NCBI GenBank assembly: GCA_023663655.1 | Contig: JAMPGZ010000001.1 | Location: forward strand, 35,671-99,670 | DNA length: 64,000 bases | Source of the DNA: Lachnospiraceae bacterium | GTDB taxonomy: Bacteria; Bacteroidota; Bacteroidia; Bacteroidales; Muribaculaceae | Reading direction: 5' to 3' | In this document: piece after piece, positions 28,131 to 38,700 of the stretch | Layout of the letters: every line of letters starts with the position of its first letter | Numbering within the stretch: position 1 is the first letter of the stretch | Translations under genes and position numbers: made by a program | The notes under the pieces: model-generated | Database searches by the model: none | Seen by the model: only the letters and a program-made list of their open reading frames with translations | Told to the model about the DNA's origin: nothing

Positions 28131-29482
28131 TGAATGACAATGATATGATATTCGGCACTGCCGCTACCTCATCGCGCGGAGCCGCCGCTTCAGGCAGTGC
28201 GTCTCCAGCCGCGGCTGAGCCGGTTGCGGAGTACAGGCATGAGGGTGATAAATCGATATGGGGCATATATGGATTTCTGTGCCTTGTGTCGATTGTCGAG
28301 CTGTATAGCGCGTCGAGCCGCGAAGTGGCTTCGGCAGGTGTCTACGGACCGATTCTGCGCCATTGCCTGATGCTGCTTGCCGGTTTCGGCATAGTGTGGG
28401 GATTGTCGAGAATCCATTACAAATACTTTTTCGGACTTGCATGGCTTGTGGCTATTTTCAGTATCGGCTCCATGCTGTATGTGTCGATGTTTGGCGAGAT
28501 AGTGAATGGCGCCCGCCGTCATTTCAGCCTTATGGGTATAACGATACAGCCGTCGGAATTCATAAAGTTGTCGGCGGTTCTTGTGATAGCCAAGATTATG
28601 GCACGCTCTCAGAAACCAAAGGGAGTGGGTGTTGTCAATCGAGGGATATATTGGTCGGCGGCAGTGGTATTGCTGTTTGGAGCGTTGTTGTTCAAGCAGG
28701 GATTGACCAACACGTTGCTGCTGATGTCGATAAGCCTTGCGATGATGATGATAGGCGGCACCGAGCTGAAGAAGTTCTTTTTAGTGGTGGGCGTTTATGT
28801 GCTTATTGGTGCCGGGGCGGTATTTGCGAAAAGCATCTTTAAGGATCATTTCGCCAAGCCGGTTGAAACATCGCTTGTAGCCGAAGCTCCTGAAAATGTG
28901 GCGGAGCGTCACGGCACATGGAAAAACCGCCTTGACCGCTTCTTCTCCTCCACGCCGAAATATGAGGAGGATATCACGGCTACCAACCGCCAGGAGATGT
29001 ACTCCTATATGGCGCAGGCTAATGGCGGATTCTTTGGCGTGATGCCCGGCAATTCGCGCGAGACAGCACGTTTGCCGCTTGCCTTCTCCGATTACATATA
29101 TGCCATCATCCTTGAGGATATCGGCTTTCTCGGAGGCACCTTGTTGATGCTGCTCTATCTGGCGTTGCTTGTGCGAGCCGGAGTCATAGCGCGAAAGTGC
29201 CATCGAGCGTTTCCGGTATTGCTTGTGGTGGGGCTTGCGGTGATGATAGTGATGCAGGCGCTTTTCCACATGGCTATCACTACCGGCACATTCCCGGTGT
29301 CGGGACAGCCGTTGCCCTTGATATCCAAGGGAGGAACATCGATACTTGTCACATCGATAGCTTTCGGCATGATGCTCAGTGTGAGCCGCACGGCGGTGCA
29401 GAACGGCACCAAGCAGGAGGTGAAGGAGGAACTTAGCTCGCTTCCTGAAGATCTACGGGCAAATAACCCTGTTCAATTTTAA
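28127..29482 (+). CDS. ftsW: Septal peptidoglycan glycosyltransferase FtsW (SEDS family)
   Basis: A 451-aa SEDS protein with about 10 transmembrane helices. An N-terminal Ala/Ser-rich cytoplasmic stretch of ~40 residues precedes the first helix. SEDS signatures include IQPSEFIKLSAVLVIAK and the extracytoplasmic loop and terminal block GTFPVSGQPLPLISKGGTS. It polymerises lipid II at the septum in complex with FtsI. The start codon overlaps the murD stop by 4 nt. A second ATG follows immediately and is equally possible. Confidence 0.92.
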   Translation: MMNDNDMIFGTAATSSRGAAASGSASPAAAEPVAEYRHEGDKSIWGIYGFLCLVSIVELYSASSREVASAGVYGPILRHCLMLLAGFGIVWGLSRIHYKYFFGLAWLVAIFSIGSMLYVSMFGEIVNGARRHFSLMGITIQPSEFIKLSAVLVIAKIMARSQKPKGVGVVNRGIYWSAAVVLLFGALLFKQGLTNTLLLMSISLAMMMIGGTELKKFFLVVGVYVLIGAGAVFAKSIFKDHFAKPVETSLVAEAPENVAERHGTWKNRLDRFFSSTPKYEEDITATNRQEMYSYMAQANGGFFGVMPGNSRETARLPLAFSDYIYAIILEDIGFLGGTLLMLLYLALLVRAGVIARKCHRAFPVLLVVGLAVMIVMQALFHMAITTGTFPVSGQPLPLISKGGTSILVTSIAFGMMLSVSRTAVQNGTKQEVKEELSSLPEDLRANNPVQF

Positions 29483-29495
29483 ATAATTTTGATTG

Positions 29496-30614
29496 ATGGA
29501 GAAGAAACATTATAAAGTGCTTATAAGCGGCGGTGGCACAGGCGGACATATATTTCCCGCCTTGTCCATAGCCAATGCTCTTAAACGCAGGGATCCTGAA
29601 ACTGAAATTCTTTTTGTGGGCGCGGAAGGACGCATGGAGATGGAGCGTGTTCCGGCGGCGGGATATGAAATAATAGGACTGCCTGTGAGCGGATTCAACC
29701 GCAAGAATCTGTTGAGTAATATAAGGGTGGTCTTCCGGTTGCTGAAAAGTATGTGGAAGGCGAAAAAGATATTGAAGAATTTCAAGCCCGACATCGCTAT
29801 CGGCGTGGGCGGCTATGCGAGCGGTCCTATGTTGAAGGAGGCTCAGAAACATGGCATACCCACTCTGTTGCAGGAGCAGAACTCATACGCCGGTGTGACC
29901 AATAAATTGCTTGCCAAGAAATCAGCGGCGATATGCGTGGCTTATCCCGATATGCAGCGGTTTTTTCCTGCCGACCGCATAAGGCTTGTGGGAAATCCTG
30001 TGCGTGACGGAATCCTGAACTGCTCGGTGACTCCTGAGGAAGCCCGTCGCCTTCTGGGCATTCCCGAGCATCGGAAGCTGGTGCTTGTGATAGGTGGCAG
30101 CCTTGGCGCCCGAACCATCAATGAGAGCATCGAAAAGGCGTTTAACGCTATAGAGAAAGCCGGAGGATATGTTCTGTGGCAGACAGGCAAACTCTATTCA
30201 GCCGAATGTAAGAAAGTGGCTGATAAATATAACAATGTGGTGAAAGCGCTGCCGTTCATCTCACAGATGGAGCTTGCCTATCGTGCGGCTGATGTTGTGG
30301 TTTCGCGCGCGGGTGCGGGAACAATTTCCGAGCTGCAATTGTTAGGTAAACCGTCGATACTTGTGCCGTCGCCTAATGTGGCTGAGGATCATCAGCGCAA
30401 AAATGCCGAGGCGCTTGTGGTGAACGACGCCGCCGTGATGATTCTTGATGCCGATGCGCCGCGTATGCTCGGCAAAGAGGTAGTGGCTCTGCTCAATAAT
30501 GAGGAGCGCTGCCGTCAGTTGTCGGAGAACATCAGCCGCATGGCTTTGCATGGGGCTGACGAGAAGATTGTCGATGCTGTTTATGAAATTCTTGGACGAG
30601 GAGATGAAGAATAA
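29496..30614 (+). CDS. murG: UDP-GlcNAc:lipid I N-acetylglucosaminyltransferase
   Basis: A 372-aa GT28 glycosyltransferase from the ATG at 29496; a TTG one codon upstream also opens the frame. N-terminal glycine-rich motif SGGGTGGHIFPA, GVGGYASGPML, and C-domain GGSLGARTINE and SRAGAGTISEL are characteristic. It converts lipid I to lipid II on the cytoplasmic membrane face. The last 11 nt overlap the start of murC. Confidence 0.95.
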   Translation: MEKKHYKVLISGGGTGGHIFPALSIANALKRRDPETEILFVGAEGRMEMERVPAAGYEIIGLPVSGFNRKNLLSNIRVVFRLLKSMWKAKKILKNFKPDIAIGVGGYASGPMLKEAQKHGIPTLLQEQNSYAGVTNKLLAKKSAAICVAYPDMQRFFPADRIRLVGNPVRDGILNCSVTPEEARRLLGIPEHRKLVLVIGGSLGARTINESIEKAFNAIEKAGGYVLWQTGKLYSAECKKVADKYNNVVKALPFISQMELAYRAADVVVSRAGAGTISELQLLGKPSILVPSPNVAEDHQRKNAEALVVNDAAVMILDADAPRMLGKEVVALLNNEERCRQLSENISRMALHGADEKIVDAVYEILGRGDEE

Positions 30615-31977
30615 GATATATTTTGCAGGAGCCGGAGGCATAGGAATGGCAGCTTTGGAGCGCTATTTCCTTTCAAAAGGATGCCGTGTAGCCGGTTATG
30701 ACCGCACACCGTCGGCATTGACCGATGCGTTGCAGAAAGAGGGCGTGCAGATAACATTTGACCAGAGTGCCGATGCTATTCCCGCCTATTTCAAGGAGTG
30801 TCCTGATGAGGTACAGGTGGTATATACGCCGGCATTGCCCGCCGACCATCCCCAACTCATATATTTCCGTGATAATGGATATGAGGTGGTGAAGCGTGCG
30901 AAAGTCCTTGGCGACATCACTCGCAGCAGCAAGGGATTGTGTTTCGCCGGCACTCACGGCAAAACCACCACTTCATCTATTGCCGCCCACATCCTGAACA
31001 CCTGTCCTGTGGGTTGCAATGCTTTTCTCGGCGGTATTCTCCGAAATTATGACAGCAATCTGCTGTTGAGTGAGACTTCGCCATACGCGGTGATTGAAGC
31101 TGATGAATATGACCGTTCGTTTCATCATCTGTCGCCCTACGTGGCTGTGATAACTGCCACCGACCCTGATCATCTTGACATATACGGCACCGAAGAGGCT
31201 TATCTTGAGAGTTTTGCCATATTTACGGAATTGATACGTCCCGGTGGAAAGCTCGTGGTGCATGAAGGACTGAAACTTAAGCCGCGTCCTCATGAAGGTG
31301 TCGAGGTCTATACCTATTCCAAGGAGTCGGGCGATTTTCATGCTGAAAATATCCGTCATGCCGATGGCGAGATTATATTTGATTTTGTGGGTCCTGACGT
31401 AAGGATTTCCGATATTTCGCTTGGAGTCCCCGTGGAGATAAACATTGAGAATGCCGTGGCTGCGCTGGCGGCTTGCCATCTTACCGGCGACATGGATGCT
31501 GCGAAGGCTCGCGAAGCTGTGGCTTCGTTTATGGGTCCGAAGCGCCGCTTTGAATTCTGGCTCAAGGAGAGCGATCCGGTACGTGCCATTATAGATGATT
31601 ACGCCCACCATCCCGATGAAATCAAGGCTTCCATCAGTTCGGTCAAAGCGTTGTATCCCGGACGCAAGGTGACAGTCGCATTTCAGCCTCACCTGTATTC
31701 ACGCACCCGTGATTTCGCTCCTCAGTTTGCCGAGGCTCTCTCGCTTGCCGACGAGGTCATATTGCTTGATATCTATCCGGCGCGTGAGGAACCGATAGAG
31801 GGTGTTACGTCAAAAATAATATTTGACAGGCTCACTGTTGAAGATAAAGAAATGATTATTAAGCAGGATTTGATAAAAACGATAAAAAATCGTAACTTTG
31901 AAATCTTGTTGACGGTAGGGGCCGGCGATATTTGCAATTATCTGCCCGAGATAGTCCGTGCCGTTAAGTTAACATAA
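30604..31977 (+). CDS. murC: UDP-N-acetylmuramate--L-alanine ligase
   Basis: A 457-aa protein from the ATG at 30604, just inside the murG end. The open frame extends upstream to 30499 but only within murG. N-terminal GAGGIGMAALERYF, ATP motif GTHGKTTTSS, EADEYDRSFHHL and the C-terminal FQPHLYSRTRDF block identify MurC, which adds L-Ala to UDP-MurNAc. It is followed after 4 nt by ftsQ. Confidence 0.95.
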   Translation: MKNKIYFAGAGGIGMAALERYFLSKGCRVAGYDRTPSALTDALQKEGVQITFDQSADAIPAYFKECPDEVQVVYTPALPADHPQLIYFRDNGYEVVKRAKVLGDITRSSKGLCFAGTHGKTTTSSIAAHILNTCPVGCNAFLGGILRNYDSNLLLSETSPYAVIEADEYDRSFHHLSPYVAVITATDPDHLDIYGTEEAYLESFAIFTELIRPGGKLVVHEGLKLKPRPHEGVEVYTYSKESGDFHAENIRHADGEIIFDFVGPDVRISDISLGVPVEINIENAVAALAACHLTGDMDAAKAREAVASFMGPKRRFEFWLKESDPVRAIIDDYAHHPDEIKASISSVKALYPGRKVTVAFQPHLYSRTRDFAPQFAEALSLADEVILLDIYPAREEPIEGVTSKIIFDRLTVEDKEMIIKQDLIKTIKNRNFEILLTVGAGDICNYLPEIVRAVKLT

Positions 31978-31981
31978 GACA

Positions 31982-32791
31982 ATGAAGATATTACGCGTCA
32001 TATTATCCATCGCACTGTTGGCTTACATTGTAGTGGCTGTTTCCTGGTCACGCAATCAGTCGGCGACGGAATTATGCCGCGGAATTGTGGTTGATCCCAT
32101 CGAATCGCGCTTTGTCACCACCAAGGAGATAACCCGCGAGCTGGGACAGTTGCCTGAGCAGTCGGTCAAGATGCGCATCCATCAGATCAATACCGACAGC
32201 ATCGAGCGGATGCTCGCTTCAATTGATAATATTGAAAGGGTGAGATGCATTGTGATGACCGACAACCGCATTCATGTCGAAGTGGATCCGCTGGAACCTG
32301 TGGCGCGTATATTTGACCGCGACAGTTCGTATTACATAAACCGTGCCGGCAAGCGCATTTCGGCTACGGCACGTTATCATTCCGACGTGCCTATCGTGTC
32401 GGGAGCGTTCACCAAGGAATTTCCTCCTACCGAGGTGTTGCCGTTGGTGTCGTTCATCAACAACGATTCCACGTGGTCCACGCTCATCACCCACATCAAG
32501 GCATACGACCGCCGAAATGTGATTCTCGTGCCGATGATCCACGGTCATGTGATCAATATCGGCGATATAGAGAATCTTGACGATAAATTTGACCGTCTGC
32601 GTCTCGCCTATAAAAAGATATTGCCGGTGAAGGGATGGGATTTCTATGACACGCTTTCAGTAAAATGGCGTGGTCAGGTTGTCGCTACCCGCCGAGTGAA
32701 AAGACTTCATCAAGCCATCAGCACCGTTGATATTGAAGCGGAGCAAGAGCTTCCCGATATCGGCACGATGATGGTTGATGAAAACAATTAA
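31982..32791 (+). CDS. ftsQ: Cell division protein FtsQ
   Basis: A 269-aa bitopic protein: a very short cytoplasmic tail, one transmembrane helix (residues about 4-22, VILSIALLAYIVVAVSW), a POTRA-like domain (about 30-105, including VTTKEITRELGQLPEQSV) and a beta domain. Position between murC and ftsA and topology identify FtsQ, the scaffold of the FtsQLB complex. The C-terminal tail is acidic. Confidence 0.88.
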   Translation: MKILRVILSIALLAYIVVAVSWSRNQSATELCRGIVVDPIESRFVTTKEITRELGQLPEQSVKMRIHQINTDSIERMLASIDNIERVRCIVMTDNRIHVEVDPLEPVARIFDRDSSYYINRAGKRISATARYHSDVPIVSGAFTKEFPPTEVLPLVSFINNDSTWSTLITHIKAYDRRNVILVPMIHGHVINIGDIENLDDKFDRLRLAYKKILPVKGWDFYDTLSVKWRGQVVATRRVKRLHQAISTVDIEAEQELPDIGTMMVDENN

Positions 32792-32821
32792 TAATAACTA
32801 TTTCGCATCATTATATAAATC

Positions 32822-34162
32822 ATGGAACCTAAATATATCGCCGCACTTGAGATAGGTAGTTCTCACATAAGAGCCGCTGTAGGCTCGGTGGATGATTCCG
32901 GCATATTGACACTTCTCGCTGTCGAGGAGGAAAACGCCGTGGATGTTGTCCGCTACGGCATTATTCAGAATGTCGATGAGTTGAGTAACCGCATACGTCT
33001 TCTTATACGCCGTCTTGAGAATCACAATGTGGTGTCGCCCCGCAAGATCAAGAGCCTTTATGTGTCGCTTGGCGGGCGTTCGATGATGACCACTTCGCGT
33101 CAGGTGGTGCGCCAATATAATGATGAGACAGAAATCACCTCCAAGATTGTGGAGCAGATAAAGGAGGAGGCTAAAGCCAACGGGCTTTCGGAGAGGACTG
33201 TCGTGGAGGTGCGTCCGCGCGGTTTTGTCGTGGACAATCTTGAATGCTATACGCCGGTGGGGACATTTGGTAAAAATATAGTTGCCGACATCAATCTCAT
33301 CACCTGCAAGCCGAAGATTCTGCGCAACATAGAGATAACACTCAGCAAATTGCAGAATATCTCGATAAAGGCAAGCTACGTGCGTCAGCTCGCTATAGCT
33401 GATCTGGTGCTGTCGGCTGATGAACGTCAGCTCGGATGTATGCTTGTAGATTTCGGTGCGGAGACCACGACTGTGTCGGTGTACAAGAACGGCACATTGC
33501 GCTATCTTGCCACATTGCCGCTCGGTTCGCGCAATATCACCCGTGATATAATGGCTCTTCAATATACAGAAGAGCGTGCCGAAGAGATTAAGCGAGCCAT
33601 TGGCGATGCCGTTAATGCCGAGCCTAATTACCATAAGCATGACTTTGACGGTGATCCTATAGAGGTCAACAATTTCATCCGCGCCCGTGCCGGAGAGATT
33701 GCCGTGAACATCATGGAGCAGGCAAAGTATGCCGGTTATACTCTCACTGCCGATCTTGCCGGGGGTATAGTCCTTGTGGGCTCCGGAACAAAACTTAAAG
33801 GGTTCACCGACCTGCTTGCTAAGCAGAGTGGAGTGAAAGCCCGCCTTGGAAGCATCCCAAACACAATCCGCATCTCGGATCCTCGTTTGCAAGGATTTGA
33901 AATGATCGACATTGTAGCGCTTCTCAACAAGGTGGCTTCTGAAAATCCTGAAGAGTGCATGGAAGCGGTTGTGCCTGTCCAGCCTCAGGTGGAGATAGAC
34001 CCGTTTGATGACGGCCCCGGTCCGCAGCCTATCAAGGAAAAAGAAAAGAAGAAGGCAGAATCGGTGAGCGAGGGCGCACAGTCGAGTTTCCGCTTGAGGC
34101 TATGGGATAAACTACGCCGCAAGGCTGATAATCTCTTCAATGACGACCCTGACGGAGAGTGA
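32822..34162 (+). CDS. ftsA: Cell division protein FtsA
   Basis: A 446-aa actin-like ATPase. Phosphate-1 motif ALEIGSSHIRAAVG at the N-terminus, DFGAETTTVSVY as phosphate-2, and GGIVLVGSGTKLKGF near the adenosine motif are visible. The ~60 residues before the end are charged and linker-like. The last ~25 (FRLRLWDKLRRKADNLF) form the amphipathic membrane-anchoring helix. It tethers FtsZ filaments to the inner membrane. Confidence 0.93.
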   Translation: MEPKYIAALEIGSSHIRAAVGSVDDSGILTLLAVEEENAVDVVRYGIIQNVDELSNRIRLLIRRLENHNVVSPRKIKSLYVSLGGRSMMTTSRQVVRQYNDETEITSKIVEQIKEEAKANGLSERTVVEVRPRGFVVDNLECYTPVGTFGKNIVADINLITCKPKILRNIEITLSKLQNISIKASYVRQLAIADLVLSADERQLGCMLVDFGAETTTVSVYKNGTLRYLATLPLGSRNITRDIMALQYTEERAEEIKRAIGDAVNAEPNYHKHDFDGDPIEVNNFIRARAGEIAVNIMEQAKYAGYTLTADLAGGIVLVGSGTKLKGFTDLLAKQSGVKARLGSIPNTIRISDPRLQGFEMIDIVALLNKVASENPEECMEAVVPVQPQVEIDPFDDGPGPQPIKEKEKKKAESVSEGAQSSFRLRLWDKLRRKADNLFNDDPDGE

Positions 34163-34204
34163 CCTATTTAGTGAGAAATGTGAAACAAGAAAATTCGACC
34201 CAAA

Positions 34205-35542
34205 ATGGATACAGATAATATACCTGCTATGGACGATGCCGGTTTCTACCCCGGCAAGCCGATGGACACGATTATAAAAGTGGTTGGTGTAGGCGGCGGC
34301 GGCTGCAATGCTGTCGAGCACATGTATAAACAGAACATCGAGAATGTATCGTTTGTGATTCTCAATACTGACCGCCAGCAGCTTAATGCTTCGAGTGTGC
34401 CGCAGCGGGTGGAAATCGGAAACGGTCTCGGTGCCGGCAACAAGCCTGAGATAGCACGTAAGGCTGCTGAAGATGCGTCGGACCGCATATCGGAGCTTTT
34501 TGAAGATAACACCAAGATGGTGTTTATCACCGGAGGTATGGGTGGTGGCACCGGTACCGGCGCGGCTCCTGTTGTGGCAAGGATAGCTAAAGAGAAGGGA
34601 TTGCTGACAGTGGGCATTGTGACTATTCCGTTCCTTTTCGAGGGTTTGAACAAGATAAAGAAGGCTCTTCTTGGTGTCGAGGAGATGGGAAAATATGTCG
34701 ATGCTCTTCTGGTGATTAATAACCAGCGTCTGCCCGACATATATCCTGACTATAGCTTTGTCAACGCATTTGACAAGGCTGATGATACTCTCACTACTGC
34801 CGCCCGCAGTATCTCGGAGCTTATCACCAGCGAGGGTAAGATAAACCTTGACTTCAATGACGTCGACACGACATTGCGTAATGGTGGCGCGTCGATCATC
34901 TCAACCGGTTATGGCGAGGGTGAGGGTCGAGTGACAAAGGCTATTGAGGATGCCTTAAAGTCTCCGTTGCTGCGTGACACCGACATCATGACTTCCAAGA
35001 AATTGCTGTTCAACTTATATTTCAACCCTGAGGCTGAGACTCCGCTCATGGCAGGGGAGACCGATGAGCTCACCACTTTCATCAACGGTATAGATGAAGA
35101 GGTGGATGTGATATGGGGTGCTGCATACGACAAGTCGCTCGGTGACAAGGTGAAAATCACTATTCTTGCCGCCGGATTCAAATTGTCGGTGGAGAATGGC
35201 AAGAAGCCTGCTACTGTTTCTTTTGGCAAAGGTAAGAAGCCTGACCTGATTGACGAGATTGACATAACCAAAGATTACGGACAAGAGGCTGCAAACAAGA
35301 TTCGCGACGATAAAGTCAAGTCGCGTTTCATTGTGCTGACTCCGTCGCAGATGGATGACGATATGTTTATCGACGCATTGGAGAAGAGCCCCACGTTTAA
35401 CCGCGACAAGAAAGTGTCAACCGAGATAAAGTCGCTTGGCAAGAGCGCTCAGCAGCCGGTATCGGCGCAAGCTGAGGAGAACCGCCCCAACCTGCAGCCC
35501 CGTCAAGGCAGTGGTCCGGCAATCCGCTTCGGCGCCGACTAA
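34205..35542 (+). CDS. ftsZ: Cell division protein FtsZ
   Basis: A 445-aa tubulin-like GTPase. GGGGCNAVEHM at about residue 29, the tubulin signature GGMGGGTGTGAAPV at about 113-126, and the T7 loop NLDFNDV are intact. A C-terminal variable linker of about 60 residues precedes a short positively charged/hydrophobic tail (AIRFGAD), expected to contact FtsA. It is the last gene of the dcw run. The restriction-modification island begins about 240 nt downstream. Confidence 0.96.
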   Translation: MDTDNIPAMDDAGFYPGKPMDTIIKVVGVGGGGCNAVEHMYKQNIENVSFVILNTDRQQLNASSVPQRVEIGNGLGAGNKPEIARKAAEDASDRISELFEDNTKMVFITGGMGGGTGTGAAPVVARIAKEKGLLTVGIVTIPFLFEGLNKIKKALLGVEEMGKYVDALLVINNQRLPDIYPDYSFVNAFDKADDTLTTAARSISELITSEGKINLDFNDVDTTLRNGGASIISTGYGEGEGRVTKAIEDALKSPLLRDTDIMTSKKLLFNLYFNPEAETPLMAGETDELTTFINGIDEEVDVIWGAAYDKSLGDKVKITILAAGFKLSVENGKKPATVSFGKGKKPDLIDEIDITKDYGQEAANKIRDDKVKSRFIVLTPSQMDDDMFIDALEKSPTFNRDKKVSTEIKSLGKSAQQPVSAQAEENRPNLQPRQGSGPAIRFGAD

Positions 35543-35600
35543 ATATCTGAATATGATGATAGATGTATAATTATGCCATGCGTCTAATCAAGTGCGGGGC

Positions 35601-35630
35601 TTGATAATATAAGAAATTTTCGTAATTTTG
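35601..35630 (+). promoter_or_regulatory. Promoter downstream of ftsZ, upstream of the leader RNA
   Basis: TTGA at 35601-35604, 18-nt spacer, then TAATTTTG at 35623-35630 (TAnnTTTG). The -7 match is exact; the -33 is one base off. Confidence 0.45.
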
Positions 35631-35636
35631 CAATTG

Positions 35637-35769
35637 TAAAAGTAACGCCAATCTGAAAAATGATCCAACATTAACAACAAAGATACAACGGCGAGAGCCG
35701 AAACCTGTTTAAACTCCCATGTAGTCGTTACGGCTTTGGTCGGCTTTCAGATGCTATCTGGGAGTTTTT
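35637..35769 (+). ncRNA. Possible structured leader RNA or small RNA ahead of the type IIG gene
   Basis: Between the predicted promoter and the type IIG start lie ~145 non-coding nt with several pairings. CGGC-GAGA-GCCG at 35689-35700 makes a GNRA-type hairpin. ATCTGAAA (35651-35658) and AGCCGA (35696-35701) can together pair with the contiguous segment at 35740-35752 (TCGGCTTTCAGAT). The terminator arms 35711-35719 and 35759-35767 cross that pairing. The two structures are therefore mutually exclusive or form a pseudoknot, as in attenuators. I do not recognise an RNA family. Confidence 0.35.
35711..35769 (+). terminator. Intrinsic terminator between ftsZ and the type IIG gene
   Basis: Exact 9-nt arms AAACTCCCA and TGGGAGTTT are separated by 39 nt and end in TTTTT (35765-35769). 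It lies only 11 nt before the next ATG. It could end the dcw transcript, end a small RNA, or attenuate the restriction gene. Confidence 0.5.
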
Positions 35770-35780
35770 GCAATCTTGAT

Positions 35781-38700
35781 ATGGCAAGAGAAATCTCAGA
35801 CATAATAGCACAATTCAAAGAACAATGTGAATCTGCTCGTACAGAAGATGATATTAAAGTTGCCTCTAATATCTTCTTTTATGCGATTGGTAATACTCTT
35901 GAAATTAGAATTAACTCTCATAATGAAATAACGTCTGCTCATGGTGGTAGAGTAGATAGCATATATAATAACATCTACTTCGAGTACAAGAGAAAAGGAC
36001 TTTTTACAACTCACGGCACTTATGAGGCTGTTTATGGTCGTGATGAAAGAGATCATGGACTATTCCATTATCTCATAAATTTTGCTCTTGAAGAAAGCGG
36101 TGGCGACAAACAACGATTTTTGTATTATCTTACTTCATCTGTAGGAGTTGGTTTTGATGGTGAGAAATTTGTTTTTTGTCGGTTTAAGGATTCATTGTCT
36201 GAAACAAATATATATCACGAATACAAGACTAAACATTTTCCTCGTACCATTGAGCGTTCTCAGAAAGTTGAATTTGAATTTTCTTCTCCTTATGATTTTT
36301 CGACTGGAGTTAAACGCATCCTTCTTTTGTTGCGCTCCACGAATAGGAAGCATCTTAATGCTCAATCATTGTGCGAAACATTCTCTGCACGATCTGAGAT
36401 TTCGCAAAACTCGATTGTCTACTTATATTCATTGTTAGAAACTTCACTTGCTTCTAACCAGCGTATTCAGACTTTATATACTGAATGGGATAGGATTTTT
36501 GGCACCATATATGGCGACCAAGAATCTGATTTTGTAAAACAAGTAGAGGCTTTGCAAAAATTCTATCCTATTAAATTTAGGAATAAAGATGATGTAAAAA
36601 AAACTCTTTTCATTATTCAAACTTATTATAGCATTCTGATTAAGCTACTTATTCAGAATCTATTTGCAAACCTAAAACTTCCTTCTGCAAAGCCCGATTT
36701 TATCAAAGATAAATCTGATTTGATAAAATTGTTTTACGGTCAAAAAGAGGGATTCGATCAATTTATTGATAATTTCTTTGAAATCCACTTTTTCGAATGG
36801 TTTACTCTCGCACAAAATTTTGATTTAAACATTATCAATAATCTTATTATTGCGTTAGACGATTTTGAGACTACCGCGAGTGTCATTAAACCTGAAATCG
36901 TCGGGGATGTACTACGAGAAACCTACGAAAGTCTTATGCCTAAAGATTTAAGACATATGATGGGTGAATATTATACCGTAGATTGGCTTGCTGATTTTAC
37001 GATAAGAGAATCTGGCTATGATTCAGGATTAGACACCACAGTCCTTGACCCTACATGTGGCTCTGGTATATTTATTACTCATCTTATTAAACTTTTTCGT
37101 GAAAAACATCCTGAATTATCATATAATCAATTCGTTCATTATGTGGTGAATAACTTTGTTGGATTTGACATTAATCCTATTGCAGTTATTCAGGCAAAAG
37201 GGAATTATATACTTGCCTTGGGAGATATTACATCTTTATGTCAACCAATTTCTATTCCTATCTATATGTGCGATAGCATCCTTGTTCCTACCGTACATGC
37301 AAAACAAGAGCCAGAAGAAAAAAGCATCTCAATAAGAACTTCAGTGGGTGATTTTTCTTTACCTATTCTAAGAAACAGGGATGAAAGTATTGCGTTCCTA
37401 AACACGCTTTCAAAATGCATACTTTCTGATTATACTTCTTTTGAAGATTTTAATCAAAGACTTAAAAACGAGTTCGACATCACATTAGATGTAGAAACCG
37501 CCATTATTGCAAGAAGACTATACTCTCAATTGTTAGATTTTCATAACGCAGGGAAAGACGGTTTTTGGCCGATAATATTAAAAAATTCCTTTGCTCCGCT
37601 TTTTTGTGAAAAGCAATTCGATTATGTTATCGGAAATCCGCCGTGGATTGCATGGAAAGCAATGTCAGAGAGCTATCGTGATCTGACTCTTGAAATTTGG
37701 CTTTCTTATGGTATTTTTGAGAAGTCAGCTTATGATAAAATCACAAGTCATGATGATTTTGCCATGGCTGTTACCTACGTTGCTATAGACCATTATTTAA
37801 AGAATAATGGCTGTGCTGCTCTTATATTGCCTCAGACATTTGTTAAGAGTTTGAAAGGTGGCGAAGGCTTTAGAAAATTCTTAATCACGAGAGACGAGCA
37901 AGAAATTCCTTTTAGTATTGTAAGAGTTTGTGATTTACTTCGTGTAAATCCGTTTAAGGGAATTGCTGCCAACAGGACGTCAGTTTATATATTCAGAAAG
38001 AATCTCGCGATGAATTATCCAATGGATGATTATCGTGAATATTTTATTATACCTTCAAAAAAAATTGATTCTAAGTCCACTCTTTCCGAAGTTGATTCAT
38101 CGATTGCTTATGCACAATTATCTGCAAAACCAATAAATGAAAATATTCGGAGTCCATGGTTAACTTTACCACCAGAAGTAATACATCATACTGATGCTTT
38201 CTTGGGTAGATCTCCTTACAAAGGGAGGAAAGGTATAGAACCATGTGGAGCAAAAGGAATTTACCTGATAGATGTTCTCAGCAAAAGGAATAATTTATTG
38301 CTAATTAAGAATCTCATCCACCGCTCAAGGCTAAAAGAAGCCAAAAGATTAGGTGTACGACAAGGATATGTGGAACAAGACCATGTTTATCCTATGGTTG
38401 GTGGCCGTAACATAGAAAAATGGGGAATAAACTCCTACATTTATATGCTTGTGCCTCATTACAACCATGGTGATGGAATATATCGCGGTATACCAGATGA
38501 AAAGCTTAAAACAACCTATTATCGTACATACGATTGGTTATTTTATTTTCACAATCTTCTCCGTGACACCCGCATTCGTTCTGGGAAGTTTTTCGATATT
38601 GAACAATTCCCGTGGTATAGATTAGATAATGTGGGGGAATATACTTTTATGCCATATAAGGTGCTTTGGCAAGAACAAGCAAAGTCTCTTAACTGCTGTG

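Noticed and set aside
32798-33892. 364-aa minus-strand frame opposite ftsA
   Set aside because: Antisense shadow of a certain gene; His-rich, low-complexity translation without domains.
35736-35780. Earlier start of the type IIG protein
   Set aside because: It would lie inside the terminator hairpin; the ATG at 35781 begins the conserved protein.
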